64,000 bases of DNA from Vibrio sp. SCSIO 43136 (lineage in GTDB: Bacteria > Pseudomonadota > Gammaproteobacteria > Enterobacterales > Vibrionaceae), in assembly GCF_023716565.1 (NCBI RefSeq), contig NZ_CP071849.1:496001-560000 (forward strand), read 5' to 3'. Both the position numbers and the translations under genes were made by a program. Below, in pieces: positions 27,270-36,134 of this stretch (position 1 is its first letter; each line of letters starts with the position of its first letter). The notes under the pieces were generated by a model. The model did not search any database. It had not been told where the DNA came from and was given only the letters and a program-made list of their open reading frames with translations.

Positions 27270-28160
27270 ATGAAAGTAATAAAACTTTCCGTTTATCTTT
27301 TCCATTTGCTCATTTTGACCTTTGGTCTCACCGCTCACGCTGCGCCGACTCCGGCGGAGTATGGTGTAGTGCTTAACTTATCTGGTAAGCAGCGCATGCT
27401 TACACAAAAGATGTCCAAAGAAGTCACTTTAGTTGCTCTTGATGTTGATGCAAGTGCTAACCTGACCAACCTAAAAGCAACATCCGATCTGTTTGATACC
27501 ACGCTAAAAGGGTTAAGAAACGGTAGCGCCACATTAGGACTGCCGCCAACGGAAAGTAAGCGTATTCTCAGACAGCTGGATAAAATCGAGAAGATCTGGA
27601 TGGAGTTTTACCCTGTTGTGCAAGAGGTGATTGCATCTGGCTCTGTGACCAAAAAGCAATTGGATTTTATAGCGGCGCAAAACTTACCACTGCTTAAGCA
27701 GATGAACAAAGCAGTAGGGCTCTATGAGAAAGACGCCAAGAAAAATGGGCTCAGCGCTAACCCAGGCTTAGCTGCCACCCTCAACTTATCGGGCAAGCAA
27801 CGTATGTTGTCGCAAAAAATGAGCAAAGAGTTCTTCTTAATAGCACTAGGTGAAGATGTCGAAGATAACAAGCTTAACTTGCTCGAAACCTACTCACTGT
27901 TTGATCAAACCTTGGCAGGGCTTAAAGATGGTGATGAAACTTTGGGATTACCCGCAACAGAGCAAGCCCATATTCGAGAGCAGCTAGATGTCGTGAACGG
28001 ACTGTGGCAAAACTTCAAACCTGTTGTAGAGGCTGGAGCAGACCATAGTACCACCGCTATTTCATTAGAGCAGATCAAACAAGTGGCTAACTTGAACTTA
28101 CCTTTGCTTAAAGAGATGAATGCGGCAGTGATGCTGTACGAGGCTGAAGCGGCCAAGTGA
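27270..28160 (+). CDS. Periplasmic protein with two PilJ-type sensor domains
   Basis: This 296-residue exported protein (signal peptide to about THAHA24, start at the ATG 27270 after AAGGTGC) consists of two tandem PilJ N-terminal-type modules: NLSGKQRMLTQKMSKEV (about 35) and NLSGKQRMLSQKMSKEF (about 175), each followed by the same pattern SLFDQTLAGLKDG, TLGLP and VVNGLWQNFKPVV. There is no membrane anchor or output domain, so it must act with a partner. The next gene, 27 bp on, is a chemoreceptor without a recognisable sensor of this type, making the pair a likely split receptor. NarX-like relatives of the module bind nitrate or nitrite; ligand here unknown. Confidence 0.85.
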   Translation: MKVIKLSVYLFHLLILTFGLTAHAAPTPAEYGVVLNLSGKQRMLTQKMSKEVTLVALDVDASANLTNLKATSDLFDTTLKGLRNGSATLGLPPTESKRILRQLDKIEKIWMEFYPVVQEVIASGSVTKKQLDFIAAQNLPLLKQMNKAVGLYEKDAKKNGLSANPGLAATLNLSGKQRMLSQKMSKEFFLIALGEDVEDNKLNLLETYSLFDQTLAGLKDGDETLGLPATEQAHIREQLDVVNGLWQNFKPVVEAGADHSTTAISLEQIKQVANLNLPLLKEMNAAVMLYEAEAAK

Positions 28161-28187
28161 CCCAATGAACAAGCGTGAGGAAAGCGT

Positions 28188-29864
28188 ATGCTTATTCGAA
28201 CTAAGCTAATTGCCAGCGGTTGTTTTCTATTTGTGTCCTTGATTGTGATTAGCGTGATCGCTAAATCTTCGTTTGGTCAATTATCAACTAGCTTCGAGCA
28301 AGTCGTTGCTGGTGCAGCGACCAATTTGGAGAGCTCTAAAAGCATTGCAGAAGGAGCATTTGTAGGCAGTCAAAAAGTACAAGCGATCAACGCTAATATG
28401 CTGGCAATCGTTGATGGCATTAAGAGTGCAAATCAAAGGACTAAACTTCTGAGTAAAAAAGTTGAAGAAATCAGCCTCACGTTGGAAGAGTTGATTGAAA
28501 CCACCGAGGAGCTATCAGAGGATGTAGTAGATGAAGAAGCGATCTCGATTCTCGAAGAAGTCAGTGATGAAATTAGCGATATCAGTGAGCGTTTAAAGCG
28601 AGAAGCTCTGATTAATATTAATCAGTCTTCAAAGACGTTGGACTCTTTTAGTCTTCAGGTAGCATCTGAAGCTGCTCAAGTCGAAGAGCTCAATAATCTG
28701 CTTGAAAAAGAGCGACAACTTAGCCAGCAAAGCCAGTCAAGTAACGAAAACATGCAAGTCTTGGCTCAGCAATCTTCACAAGACGTTGCATGGCAGGAGC
28801 AACTGATCATCACTTCGTTGATTGTGGTCGCTATCTCAAGCTTTGTGATCATCTTCTTGATGGTTCAAGTCATCGTTAAACCGATCAACAAGACGGTAAA
28901 ACTGATGGAAGACATTGGTCAGGGTGAGGGCGATCTAACTCAACGTTTGGAAGTGCATGGCGATGATGAAATGGCGCGAATTGCCAAGGCGTTTAACCAG
29001 TTTGTGAGCCGAATTCAGCATCTAATTCAAGACATTACGCAGTCGACCGAACAGCTGCGTAGCGCATCTTCTCAAACATTAAATGCGATGCAAGAAGGTG
29101 AGCAGGCGATGCAAAACCAAGAGCGAGAAGTCGAACAGATCGCTGCGGCCGTAGAGCAACTTAGCTCCAGTTCGAATGAAGTCGCCCATAACGCAGACAG
29201 TGCCGAACAATCCTCACTCAAAGTGAATGAGCATACCGAGTCGGGGCAAAGCGTAGTGAGTGAAGCGATGACATCGGTCACCAAGTTGGTGGAAGAGGTG
29301 CAAAATGCTGTTGCAGTGATTGATTCATTGAGCGAGAAATCCTCGTCCGTAAACTCAGTAGTGGATGTGATCCAATCCGTGTCTGAGCAAACCAACTTGC
29401 TAGCACTCAATGCAGCCATAGAAGCCGCAAGAGCAGGTGAACATGGTAGGGGATTTGCCGTGGTCGCCGATGAAGTGCGAACATTAGCTTCAAAAGTTGA
29501 AAGCAGTACGTCAGATATCCGAAAAATCATCGACGAAATGCTGTCCATGACTCAAGAAGCCGTCAATGTGATGCGAGCGAGTCAAGAAATTAGTGCAGGG
29601 ACTTTAAGCGGCGCTAATACGACTAAGCAAGCGCTCGACTCTATAACCGATGCGATGCACATGGTCACAAGCCGCAATGCTCAAATCTCAGTGTCAGCAG
29701 GAGAGCAAAAGAATGTCACTGAATCGCTCAATGAAAGAATTGCCCAAGTGCACTTGCTCGCCAACCAAACTTCCGTTCAAGTCTCTAATACACTGGATAC
29801 CTGTGAGTCTTTGAATGAAATCAGTGAGCATCTGTCAGTGCAGCTAAAGCAATTTAAAGTGTAA
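28188..29864 (+). CDS. Methyl-accepting chemotaxis protein partnered with double-PilJ protein
   Basis: This 558-residue receptor has an N-terminal membrane helix (about 8-26), a long, mostly helical and acidic periplasmic part (about 30-200, with [17 protein letters not shown]), a second membrane helix (about 205-228), HAMP (about 230-282) and the chemotaxis signalling domain with [31 protein letters not shown] precedes the ATG. It is co-transcribed with the secreted double-PilJ protein. The periplasmic part lacks a PilJ box and looks like a docking rather than a ligand pocket; that is inference. A stem-loop at 29876-29905 follows. Confidence 0.92.
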   Translation: MLIRTKLIASGCFLFVSLIVISVIAKSSFGQLSTSFEQVVAGAATNLESSKSIAEGAFVGSQKVQAINANMLAIVDGIKSANQRTKLLSKKVEEISLTLEELIETTEELSEDVVDEEAISILEEVSDEISDISERLKREALININQSSKTLDSFSLQVASEAAQVEELNNLLEKERQLSQQSQSSNENMQVLAQQSSQDVAWQEQLIITSLIVVAISSFVIIFLMVQVIVKPINKTVKLMEDIGQGEGDLTQRLEVHGDDEMARIAKAFNQFVSRIQHLIQDITQSTEQLRSASSQTLNAMQEGEQAMQNQEREVEQIAAAVEQLSSSSNEVAHNADSAEQSSLKVNEHTESGQSVVSEAMTSVTKLVEEVQNAVAVIDSLSEKSSSVNSVVDVIQSVSEQTNLLALNAAIEAARAGEHGRGFAVVADEVRTLASKVESSTSDIRKIIDEMLSMTQEAVNVMRASQEISAGTLSGANTTKQALDSITDAMHMVTSRNAQISVSAGEQKNVTESLNERIAQVHLLANQTSVQVSNTLDTCESLNEISEHLSVQLKQFKV

Positions 29865-29875
29865 ATATATTATGT

Positions 29876-29905
29876 GCTAAAGCCTACGTTCGGTAGCGCT
29901 TTAGC
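29876..29905. terminator. Hairpin after the chemoreceptor gene
   Basis: GCTAAAGC (29876-29883) pairs with GCTTTAGC (29898-29905), with an inner CTAC/GTAG stem. T run is lacking, but it lies between convergent genes. Confidence 0.65.
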
Positions 29906-29940
29906 TACATTCCCGCTTTGATATGATGATAGATTTCCCA

Positions 29941-30366
29941 TTAATAAACTTCATATTCGTTGGGGCAAGTACCTTTTGTAAAAAAATCCTCTGTACTTTC
30001 TAAAATAAAGACACCAACATCACTAATGAGACTGTTGTGGTTATATTCGATATTGATGGACATTGGATTGCCGCCCTCTTCAAAACCATTGACAGATAAA
30101 CAGCCGTAGTTGTCATGGATAGTCTCAGCATAGCTGTCTACTTTTTTCATTGGAACAAAGAATAAAACCTGAAATAAGTTTCTATGGTTATTGAGATCTA
30201 TTTGGTTTAATAATTCTGGGTCGTAGTATTTGGGTGCTACTGATGCGGCATTACTTTCGTTTATTTGTTGTATATAGCTTTTATAGGTCGAGTATAAGCT
30301 GGGTTTAGTCATGTTGTTACTGCAGCCAAATGAAAGCAAAAGCGTAAGAAATAGTAGAAATTTCAT
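29941..30366 (-). CDS. Small lipoprotein, candidate immunity protein
   Basis: This 141-residue protein begins MKFLLFLTLLLSFGCSNN: a short lipoprotein signal with C15 as the lipidated Cys (the -3 residue is Ser instead of Leu, slightly unusual). The mature part has no recognised domain; it includes a cysteine pair (YGCLS and GTCPNEYEVY). It starts 2 bp after the gene upstream ends, so both are translated together. Both genes are visibly AT-richer than their neighbours, suggesting transfer. By layout it could protect against the upstream protein; nothing in the sequence proves it. Confidence 0.6.
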   Translation of the reverse strand: MKFLLFLTLLLSFGCSNNMTKPSLYSTYKSYIQQINESNAASVAPKYYDPELLNQIDLNNHRNLFQVLFFVPMKKVDSYAETIHDNYGCLSVNGFEEGGNPMSINIEYNHNSLISDVGVFILESTEDFFTKGTCPNEYEVY

Positions 30367-30368
30367 GG

Positions 30369-30797
30369 TTAATTACCAATTGCTTTAGATAACTGATCTT
30401 CGATATATTTTGGCCTGTTTTTGAGCTTTCTAGCTGCAATACATAGCAGCCCCGAGCAGCTCAAAATCAGCTCCTCTACATTGAAAGACCCTGTGACAGA
30501 TAAACCCATACCAACAAAACTCATTGTCGCTTTATAAGAAGTAACGCCTTGTCCCTCATTTGAAAACTTGACCGATAGCCTTTTAACCTGAACCCCGATT
30601 TCATCAATGGCGTCTTTCCCATTAAAGGTCACTATCCCTACCTTACCTGATAAAATTGCATTCCCTTGATCATCAACTGTTAGGCTAGCTGAACCTACCT
30701 CAAGCAGTATAGCGGACGTCAATCCATTATTTTTTGAATAAGAAATCTCAATCAGTTTAGCAATTGTTAATTTTATTTCGGTATCTTTTATGCTCAT
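30369..30797 (-). CDS. Hypothetical beta-rich protein, candidate toxin of a pair
   Basis: This 142-residue protein has no signal peptide. It is beta-rich with regular alternating segments (AILLEVGSASLTVDDQGNAI, GKVGIVTFNGKDAI, YKATMSFVGMGLSVTGSF) and ends with SCSGLLCIAARKLKNRP and a basic helix. I do not recognise a family. A strong AAGGAGGTTACC precedes the ATG. It forms a two-gene unit with the lipoprotein gene at 29941. A cell-surface or secreted antibacterial protein with lipoprotein immunity, or a structural pair, are both possible. Confidence 0.55.
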   Translation of the reverse strand: MSIKDTEIKLTIAKLIEISYSKNNGLTSAILLEVGSASLTVDDQGNAILSGKVGIVTFNGKDAIDEIGVQVKRLSVKFSNEGQGVTSYKATMSFVGMGLSVTGSFNVEELILSCSGLLCIAARKLKNRPKYIEDQLSKAIGN

Positions 30798-31149
30798 GGT
30801 AACCTCCTTAATGATTCATTTTAATATGAAACTTCAGTGATTTATTTCCATTTATCAAATCAGTTAATTCGAGCCTCATCGCACTTTTTTCGAGGTTTCT
30901 TAATTATGTATTAAAGGAATATTAGTCAATACATTATTCTGTCAGTAGCAACAATATCGTGGGGAAAAGGTATGGATTGGTTAGAATCAGCCTTAAGCCT
31001 CAATTTATAGCAACAAATTTTCGAGCATTGTCTAAACGTAATCCTTGAAAGGATACTTTTTCGCTCCTACCACTAGCTGTTTTTTCTCCTTGCTTAATCA
31101 CCTTACTCTAGGTACTGTTTATGGATACAGTGTTTAGGAGTGGTAGGAT
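30798..31149. promoter_or_regulatory. Leader of the pentapeptide-repeat gene with RBS-masking repeats
   Basis: This 352-bp AT-rich spacer has no gene. TCCTACCACT (31065-31074) is complementary to AGTGGTAGGA (31139-31148), which overlaps the ribosome-binding region of the gene at 31150 (AGGAG 31136-31140). Between them ACTGT/ACAGT (31114-31131) makes a nested hairpin. An alternative ATCCTT/AAGGAT hairpin with ACTTTTTC lies at 31041-31060. The set could form a leader that controls translation. Confidence 0.45.
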
Positions 31150-31749
31150 ATGCAAATTTTGAGTAACGGTGAAAGTTTCTACGATGAAGCGTTTGAAAAG
31201 CGCCAGTGTTCGTTTGCACAGTTTACTGATATCGAGTTTGAAGAGTGTCAGTTTGTCGATTGCGACTTTTCCGAAGCGACCTTTAAAAACTGCAAGTTTA
31301 TCAATTGCTCATTTGAGCGTTGTAATCTCAGCTTAGTTAACTTTTCTAACGCCAAACTATTCGATATTCATTTTAAAGACAGCAAGTTAGTTGGTGTTGA
31401 TTGGACCAAAGCCGACTGGGCTGTCTATCATGTGGACTTTGAACTAAGTTTTACTCGCTGCATATTAAATGACGCTTCCTTCTTTGGTCTAACCCTCAAT
31501 GAACTCAAGCTTCAAGAGTGCAAACTGCACGATGTCGATTTTCGAGAAGGTGACTTTACAGGTTCAGTAATGACTCAATGCAGTTTTAGACACAGCCTGT
31601 TCATGCGAACCAACCTATCAGGGGTCGACTTTAGTGACTCGGAAGAGTATGCGATTGATGTGTTTGAAAACAATATCAAGAAGGCCAAATTCACAAGGTA
31701 TGATGCATTAAGCTTGTTAGATAGCTTGGATATAGAATTGGTGGATTGA
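31150..31749 (+). CDS. Pentapeptide-repeat protein
   Basis: This 199-residue protein is built of A(D/N)LxF-type five-residue repeats, visible as CQFVDCDFSEATFKNCKF and CNLSLVNFSNAKLF, which form a right-handed square beta-helix. A break near residues 92-100 (TKADWAVYHVDFELS) splits it into two stacks, as in Qnr, MfpA and McbG, which mimic DNA and protect gyrase. It is shorter than Qnr (about 218) and I would not call it one; the dimer-like C-terminal helix (YDALSLLDSLDIEL) is similar in style. Its leader may mask the ribosome-binding site. A P-loop protein follows after 19 bp. Confidence 0.85.
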   Translation: MQILSNGESFYDEAFEKRQCSFAQFTDIEFEECQFVDCDFSEATFKNCKFINCSFERCNLSLVNFSNAKLFDIHFKDSKLVGVDWTKADWAVYHVDFELSFTRCILNDASFFGLTLNELKLQECKLHDVDFREGDFTGSVMTQCSFRHSLFMRTNLSGVDFSDSEEYAIDVFENNIKKAKFTRYDALSLLDSLDIELVD

Positions 31750-31768
31750 GGCCATTCAAGGAGGGCAT

Positions 31769-32260
31769 ATGGGAACGCTAGGAAAACTGCATTTCTTCTG
31801 TGGCAAAATGGGAGCAGGTAAATCGACCTTAGCTCAACGAGTAGGGGCTCAGTGTCGTGGTGTTGTGATTTCTGAAGATGCATGGTTATCTGCCCATTAT
31901 CCAAATCAAATCCAAACCTTTGACGACTACATTAAACACGCAATTTTGATTAAACCTTTCATTCACTCTCATGTGCTGAGTGTCCTTGGTGCAGGAGTCG
32001 ATGTGGTGATGGACTTCCCCGCCAATACCGTCAAGCAACGAGCGTGGTTTGCATCGATTTGCCAGCAAATTGGATGTGAGCACCAGTTATATTACCTCAA
32101 TGTCACAGACGAGCAGTGTTTAACACAGATAGCTAAACGACGAACTGAGCAGCCAGAAAGGGCGCAGTTTGATACAGAAGTGGTTTTTCGTCAGGTGACA
32201 CAATTTTTTGAGCCGCCAACTGTCGATGAAGGGCTGAATATACAAAAAGTGAGCCCCTAA
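31769..32260 (+). CDS. P-loop ATPase/kinase-like protein
   Basis: This 163-residue protein has a Walker A GKMGAGKST (12-20) right after its first strand and a later VVMDFPANT that may be the Walker B strand; a basic segment KRRTEQPERAQF resembles the lid of small kinases. It fits the AAA_33/zeta-toxin-like group of small nucleotide or antibiotic kinases, but the substrate cannot be told. Nineteen bases separate it from the pentapeptide-repeat gene and GGAGG precedes its ATG, so the two are likely an operon. Confidence 0.75.
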   Translation: MGTLGKLHFFCGKMGAGKSTLAQRVGAQCRGVVISEDAWLSAHYPNQIQTFDDYIKHAILIKPFIHSHVLSVLGAGVDVVMDFPANTVKQRAWFASICQQIGCEHQLYYLNVTDEQCLTQIAKRRTEQPERAQFDTEVVFRQVTQFFEPPTVDEGLNIQKVSP

Positions 32261-32261
32261 A

Positions 32262-32290
32262 CAATAATGGCCTTTTGAGGGCCATTATTG
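32262..32290. terminator. Terminator between convergent genes
   Basis: CAATAATGGCC (32262-32272) pairs perfectly with GGCCATTATTG (32280-32290) around TTTTGAG. It lies between the P-loop gene and the LacI-type gene. Confidence 0.8.
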
Positions 32291-32310
32291 CTAGATAGAG
32301 TATCAATCGC

Positions 32311-33312
32311 CTAATTCGCTTTCCAAACGGAGTTACGTTTGACTAGCGTTGGGGAGAAGAGTTTAGGTTCGGGTTCTACCTCTTCACCTCGAGCGAGTTG
32401 CAGTGATAACTGAGCGGCTTTTTCTGCCATCATTTTGATTGGATAGCGAACGGTGGTGAGTTTTGGATGCAGGTAGCGAGCAATTAAACCATCATCGAAG
32501 CCGACAATCGACATTTGCTCAGGCACCTGAATACCATTTTCATCCATGATTGAGATAGCACCTGCTGCCATGTAATCGTTGTAAGCCACAACAGCGGTAA
32601 TTGGTAGTGACTTAGTGAGCAAGTTGGTCATTGCTATCTCACCACCATCGTTATTTGGTTCACCGTATTCGATATAGCTTTTTGACAGGCTGATGTCATT
32701 GTCTTTGAGCGCAGCAAGGTAGCCTTGAACACGCTCGTCGGCATCTTCAATTTGATGGGAAGAGCCAATGCAAGCGATCTGGCGATGACCATTTTTAATC
32801 AAGTGCTCGGTGGCGATGTAGGCACCACGGTAGTTATCCAGAGAAATACACCGCTCTTCCAGTTTAGGAACGTGGCGGTTTATTAGCACCATGCTTTTCA
32901 CTTCTTCAGCGTATTCGATCAGTTCTTCATCAGAGAGGGCTTTGCTATGCAAAACCAAAGCCTCACAGCGGCTGTTTACCAGTAACTCCAATACTCGACG
33001 TTCATCATTGATATCGTGATAACCGTTACCGATCAGAATGTGTTTGCCTTGGGCGTGAGCGACGTCATCTACAGCTTTGACCATGGTGCCAAAGAATGGG
33101 TCTGACACATCTCCGACCAATACACCAACAGTATTGGTACTTTGGCTAACGAGAGCGCGAGCATTAGCATTGGGACGATAGCCCAGTTGCTTCATGGCTT
33201 TAGTGACAGATTGGATGGATTTGGCGCTGGCTTTAGGGGAGTTGTTAATCACCCGAGATACCGTGGCAACCGATACTCCGGCTTCACGTGCAACATCTTT
33301 TATCGTAGCCAT
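32311..33312 (-). CDS. LacI-family repressor, GalR/GalS-like
   Basis: This 333-residue regulator has the LacI helix-turn-helix (IKDVAREAGVSVATVSRVIN, about 3-22), the hinge YRPNANARALVSQ, and a periplasmic-binding-like sugar domain. Its sequence tracks E. coli GalS/GalR closely (HILIGNGYHD, ALVLHSKALSDEEL, GFDDGLIARY, LTTVRYPI), so galactose or a related sugar is the probable inducer. No galactose genes are adjacent; the genes around it (P-loop protein, NhaD) are convergent or separate, so it acts at a distance or on itself. Confidence 0.9.
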   Translation of the reverse strand: MATIKDVAREAGVSVATVSRVINNSPKASAKSIQSVTKAMKQLGYRPNANARALVSQSTNTVGVLVGDVSDPFFGTMVKAVDDVAHAQGKHILIGNGYHDINDERRVLELLVNSRCEALVLHSKALSDEELIEYAEEVKSMVLINRHVPKLEERCISLDNYRGAYIATEHLIKNGHRQIACIGSSHQIEDADERVQGYLAALKDNDISLSKSYIEYGEPNNDGGEIAMTNLLTKSLPITAVVAYNDYMAAGAISIMDENGIQVPEQMSIVGFDDGLIARYLHPKLTTVRYPIKMMAEKAAQLSLQLARGEEVEPEPKLFSPTLVKRNSVWKAN

Positions 33313-33483
33313 AAAGCTCCTCTCTATGAAATGACCTAAACCCCAGTAGGGGTTTAGGTCATTAAACTACGATAATAGAACTAGTGCAATCGGGGTTACA
33401 CTAGAATTGAGAGCTAGTTCTTAAACTACCGCCAGTAAAGGGCTGACGGTAGTGTAAATGTTTACCCTCATGTAAAGAAAAAG

Positions 33484-34911
33484 CTAAAAAAGATGCTGGC
33501 TAACGATCAAGTGCAGCCAAATACTAGCCGCATAGCCAAGACCAATCACGGGTGCCCATTTAAGGTGTCCAAAGAACGTGTATTTGCCGTGCGCTGCCCC
33601 CATGAGCGCTACACCAGCTGCAGAGCCAATAGAAAGTAAGCTACCACCAACCCCCGCAGTGAGCGTGACCAGTAGCCAGTTGCCTAGACTCATTTGTGGC
33701 TCCATCGTCAGAACCGCAAACATAACTGGGATGTTATCGACAATCGCAGACAAGATACCCACCATGGTGTTGGCCCAGATTGGGTCCCACTGGGTGTACA
33801 TCACTTCTGAAATCACTCCGAGATAGCCAATGAGGCTTAGGCCACCCACGCACATTACAACGCCGTAGAAGAAGAGTAGTGTATCCCACTCGGCATGAGA
33901 TACACGTTTAAAGACGTCAAACGGCACGACAGAACCTAGACGACGCAGAGCATCTTCATCGTGGTGTTCTTCAGCATACTTACGCTTTTTCGCCAGCGAA
34001 GCTGGAAGTGTTTTGACCAAGAAAAAGCCAAAAATTTGTAGATAGGCGAGGCCCATCATCATCCCAATCACTGGTGGGAAGTGGAGGAAGCCATGGAAGC
34101 CAACAGCCGTGGCAATAGTAAGCAAGAACAGACCCACGATACGCTTGGCCCCACGTTTAAGCTCGACCACCTCAGTAATACTGTCGGGCTTCCCAGTTGG
34201 AATAAAGAACGACATGATGACCGCTGGAATCACATAGTTGAGTACTGAAGGTGCAAACAGGCCTAAGAACTCTTGGAAGGTGACGTGGCCAGCCTGCCAT
34301 ACCATTAAGGTGGTGATGTCGCCAAATGGGCTGAAAGCTCCCCCGGCATTTGCTGCGACAACGATGTTAATACAGGCAAGGTTAATGAAACGGTCATTAT
34401 CTCCACCAACCTTGAGGACCACGGCGCACATCAATAGAGCGGTGGTCAGGTTATCGGCAATAGGTGAGATAAAGAATGAAAGAACCCCTGTTAGCCAAAA
34501 CAGTGAGCGCAAGGTAAAGCCTTTATTGAGCATCCACGCTTTGAGGCAATCGAACAGGCGTCGCTCTTCCATGGCATTGATGTAAGTCATCGCTACCAAC
34601 AGGAACAAGAGCAATTGAGCGTATTCTAGTAAGTTATGTTCAAGTGCATGCTTGGCGACTTCTATCTGTCCCGCTTGCTGGTATGCGTAACCGAGAATGA
34701 TCCAAATAAGACCTGCGGCAAGTAGTACCGGTTTTGATTTTTTAAGTTTTAAGAACTCTTCTCCCATCACTAAAGCGTATGCGATGGTGAAGATGACGAT
34801 GGATAGGTAGCCCACCCAAGAATGGGTAAAATCTAAAGAAGTTGCAGCAAAGGCGGGCGTGGTTGTGGTTAGTAATATCAGGGCGTAAAAAGTTTTCCAA
34901 ATAGGTTTCAT
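33484..34911 (-). CDS. nhaD: Na+/H+ antiporter NhaD
   Basis: This 475-residue integral membrane protein matches NhaD, the alkaline-pH sodium(lithium)/proton antiporter known from Vibrio species, with length and the order of segments as expected: signal-like TM1 (MKPIWKTFYALILLTTT, AFAA), LTGVLSFFISPIADNLTTAL, AANAGGAFSPFGDITTLMVW with conserved Asp and Thr, and the closing GSLLSIGSAAGVALMG. About twelve helices are visible. It exports sodium and keeps cytosolic pH, which also supports the sodium gradient that a sodium-driven motor would use. Monocistronic, divergent from the methyltransferase gene. Confidence 0.93.
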   Translation of the reverse strand: MKPIWKTFYALILLTTTTPAFAATSLDFTHSWVGYLSIVIFTIAYALVMGEEFLKLKKSKPVLLAAGLIWIILGYAYQQAGQIEVAKHALEHNLLEYAQLLLFLLVAMTYINAMEERRLFDCLKAWMLNKGFTLRSLFWLTGVLSFFISPIADNLTTALLMCAVVLKVGGDNDRFINLACINIVVAANAGGAFSPFGDITTLMVWQAGHVTFQEFLGLFAPSVLNYVIPAVIMSFFIPTGKPDSITEVVELKRGAKRIVGLFLLTIATAVGFHGFLHFPPVIGMMMGLAYLQIFGFFLVKTLPASLAKKRKYAEEHHDEDALRRLGSVVPFDVFKRVSHAEWDTLLFFYGVVMCVGGLSLIGYLGVISEVMYTQWDPIWANTMVGILSAIVDNIPVMFAVLTMEPQMSLGNWLLVTLTAGVGGSLLSIGSAAGVALMGAAHGKYTFFGHLKWAPVIGLGYAASIWLHLIVSQHLF

Positions 34912-35501
34912 ATTTGACTCGACTCCGTGAGTGGCAAAAAGAACCTAACACCAATTCCCATTCATATGTGGACTTGGATGGTAAGAAACAGACGATTGTC
35001 TAGCGGGCGAAAAATTAGGGCATGACGACTAAGCATCAGCAAAGGTTATGCCGCTAACAATTGTTGGTTCTCACAGCGTGTTCAGATAATCGATAGAATT
35101 TGGTGAAACTAGGTCAAAAGTGTCGTGTCAATTCTATGCGAGCTTGTGGCACATAACCGTGAGCCAATCCAAATTGCAAATCATGAACTTATATCAGTTA
35201 TGACATAGCTTACAAATATTCAAATTCTTGGCTTAACTGTTGGATATTGATTGATTTGTGGGATTTTTGTTCGAATGAATGGTTAATGAAGGCGCAAATT
35301 AGACCTAACGCTCGATTTCATCATTTTTTTGTCGTATAAGCGATGTATAACATGGATCTTTGGTTTACTCTTAGGTCAGTTTGCCTAAGTGCATAAATCT
35401 TTTTGTATTGATACCACAGGAATGAGTATCTGAGCTCTCTCTATGGAGTATTTAGCCAGTTGCTTTTCCAGATTGGTAAGAGATGTTTTTGGAGAGGAAT
35501 C
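34912..35501. other. Large divergent spacer nhaD / methyltransferase
   Basis: This 590-bp AT-rich region has no credible frame. It must hold the promoters of both genes. I saw no palindrome or tandem repeat worth naming and no terminator; it is long for a Vibrio promoter region, so an unseen small RNA or pH-responsive leader cannot be excluded. Confidence 0.35.
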
Positions 35502-36077
35502 ATGTCCACTGATTGGGACGAATACGCAGAGCAGTGGGAGAAGGACCCTTCGACCGCTGCATATGCTGATAAGGTGTTTGAGACGCTGAACAATATGGTC
35601 AGCCTATCTGGGCTTAAAGTTCTAGATTTCGGCTGCGGAACAGGTCTTCTAACACAAAAACTATCACCTTTGGTTAAAGAAGTCGTGGCTCTAGATAGCT
35701 CAGAGATGATGATCGAGCAATTAGATGCCAAAGAGCTGCCAAACGTAGAGCCAGTTGTTGATGCACTGAGTCGTGGCTTGGTGGCTTACCACCCAGCGTT
35801 CAGAACACAGTTTGATTTAATTGTTGCCTCGTCGGTGTGTGGTTTTCTAGACGATTTCCAGCAAGGTGCCGAGATCATCGCTTCATTGCTTGACGATGGC
35901 GGGCTGTTTGTTCATTGGGACTGGCTTGCAGCGAGTAGCGAAGATGGTATGACTGAGCAAAAAATCAAAGCCACATTGACTAAAGCAGGTTTTAGTTCAG
36001 TAGAAACCAAGGTCGGTTTTACCATAGAGACTGCCATGGGTGAGAAAACGGTTGTTATGGGCATTGGTCAGAAGTAG
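35502..36077 (+). CDS. Class I SAM-dependent methyltransferase
   Basis: This 191-residue enzyme has the SAM-binding motif I VLDFGCGTGLL (40-50), an acidic loop VVALDSSEMMIEQL, and motif IV-like FDLIVASSVCGFLDD. Substrate is not evident; the protein resembles small-molecule methyltransferases of the UbiE/Methyltransf_11 type. The start at 35502 follows GGAGAGG; the frame is open 14 codons upstream. Single gene, ended by the terminator at 36109. Confidence 0.85.
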   Translation: MSTDWDEYAEQWEKDPSTAAYADKVFETLNNMVSLSGLKVLDFGCGTGLLTQKLSPLVKEVVALDSSEMMIEQLDAKELPNVEPVVDALSRGLVAYHPAFRTQFDLIVASSVCGFLDDFQQGAEIIASLLDDGGLFVHWDWLAASSEDGMTEQKIKATLTKAGFSSVETKVGFTIETAMGEKTVVMGIGQK

Positions 36078-36108
36078 CTTGATAACACATCCTAGTCTTT
36101 ATTTACTA

Positions 36109-36134
36109 AGCCAAGCACTTTGCTTGGCTTTTTA
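36109..36134. terminator. Bidirectional terminator
   Basis: AGCCAAGCA (36109-36117) pairs with TGCTTGGCT (36121-36129), with TTTTT after it on the plus strand. It separates the convergent methyltransferase and solute-binding genes. Confidence 0.9.

Noticed and set aside
31150-31749. Qnr quinolone-resistance protein
   Set aside because: It is a pentapeptide-repeat protein, but shorter (199 against about 218 residues) and without Qnr-specific loops that I can recognise.
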